Shown here: positions 47,339 to 47,364 of the stretch, piece by piece
Numbering within the stretch: the stretch's first letter is position 1
Layout: each line of letters begins with the position of its first letter
From: a virus
Reading direction: 5' to 3' (one strand)
Length of the DNA: 47,364 nucleotides
IMG/VR virus record: IMGVR_UViG_3300021090_001099
Location: 1 to 47,364 of that record
Made by a program: the position numbers and the translations under genes
Notes under the pieces: generated by a model
What the model was told of the DNA's origin: nothing
Seen by the model: the letters and a program-made list of their open reading frames with translations, nothing else
Database searches by the model: none

Positions 47339-47364
47339 ATGGATGGGGGGGCGGGCGCCACCGA
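47339..47364 (+). CDS. Start of a second lytic transglycosylase gene (truncated by window end)
   Basis: ATG at 47339 four bases after the terminator T run begins MDGGAGAT, identical to the first eight residues of the transglycosylase at 3495 but with different bases. Only 26 bases are inside the window. It shows that the map begins to repeat here. Confidence 0.7.

Noticed and set aside
1-47364. CRISPR arrays, rRNA or insertion sequences
   Set aside because: No regularly spaced direct repeats with unique spacers, no rRNA-like conserved stretches and no transposase motifs were seen.

Overview
The window is phage DNA: a temperate, siphovirus-type (non-contractile tail) genome with HK97-like head genes, tyrosine integrase, lysogeny switch and replication genes, all strongly GC-rich with the usual phage ATGA/GTGA/TGATG gene overlaps. 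The host is not directly visible. The attachment site looks like the 3' end of a selenocysteine tRNA gene, and one lipoprotein carries Cys-rich repeats (C..V.CP.G..C..G.CV) of a kind common in Myxococcota secreted proteins. A GC-rich proteobacterial or myxobacterial host is therefore a reasonable inference, not a proof. Nothing here encodes a CRISPR array, rRNA or complete tRNA.

Layout. 2-3362: 3' end of a replication initiator, a small basic protein, a HerA/FtsK-type ATPase with tandem winged helices, a PD-(D/E)XK-like nuclease and small proteins. 3495-8212: lysis and envelope region (lytic transglycosylase, lipoproteins, holin-like and coiled-coil membrane proteins), interrupted by a two-gene minus-strand moron with its own strong promoter and operator. 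8218-13343: secreted or fibre-like proteins, including a 21-residue-repeat fibre. 13350-20831: HNH, terminase small and large subunits, portal, S49 protease, major capsid protein and a probable head decoration protein. 20917-32314: connector, tail completion, tail tube, tail assembly chaperones with a -1 frameshift, tape measure and hub/tip proteins. 32307-34265: a secreted minus-strand protein, attP with flanking arm-type repeats, a small zinc-ribbon protein and the integrase. 34439-35264: divergent lysogeny switch. 35340-42861: early operon of small zinc-ribbon proteins, a GapR-RMF fusion, an AAA ATPase, a ParB-like protein and DNA-binding proteins. 42858-47215: a second DNA-binding protein, the full initiator and second versions of the ATPase and nuclease, closed by a strong terminator.

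The two ends are allelic. Positions 1-2953 match 44515-47006 in gene order (initiator end, ATPase, nuclease), and the last 26 bases (47339-47364) restart the transglycosylase gene that begins at 3495. The repeat unit is about 43.8-44.5 kb. The sequence therefore runs once around a circular or permuted phage map and overlaps itself, but the two versions are diverged and differ in gene content. This implies two related phages (tandem prophages or a strain-mixed assembly) or a real duplication.

The most interesting items are: three tandem 11-bp iterons inside the initiator gene (lambda-O-like origin); an attP built on a tRNA-Sec 3' end with paired arm sites; a switch with two leaderless promoters, each holding ATGCATG in its spacer; a GapR-RMF fusion; an 18-bp perfect inverted repeat enclosing an initiator-tRNA-like anticodon arm; a GGGAAAC frameshift site; and a LamG domain that seems to have split a tail hub gene.
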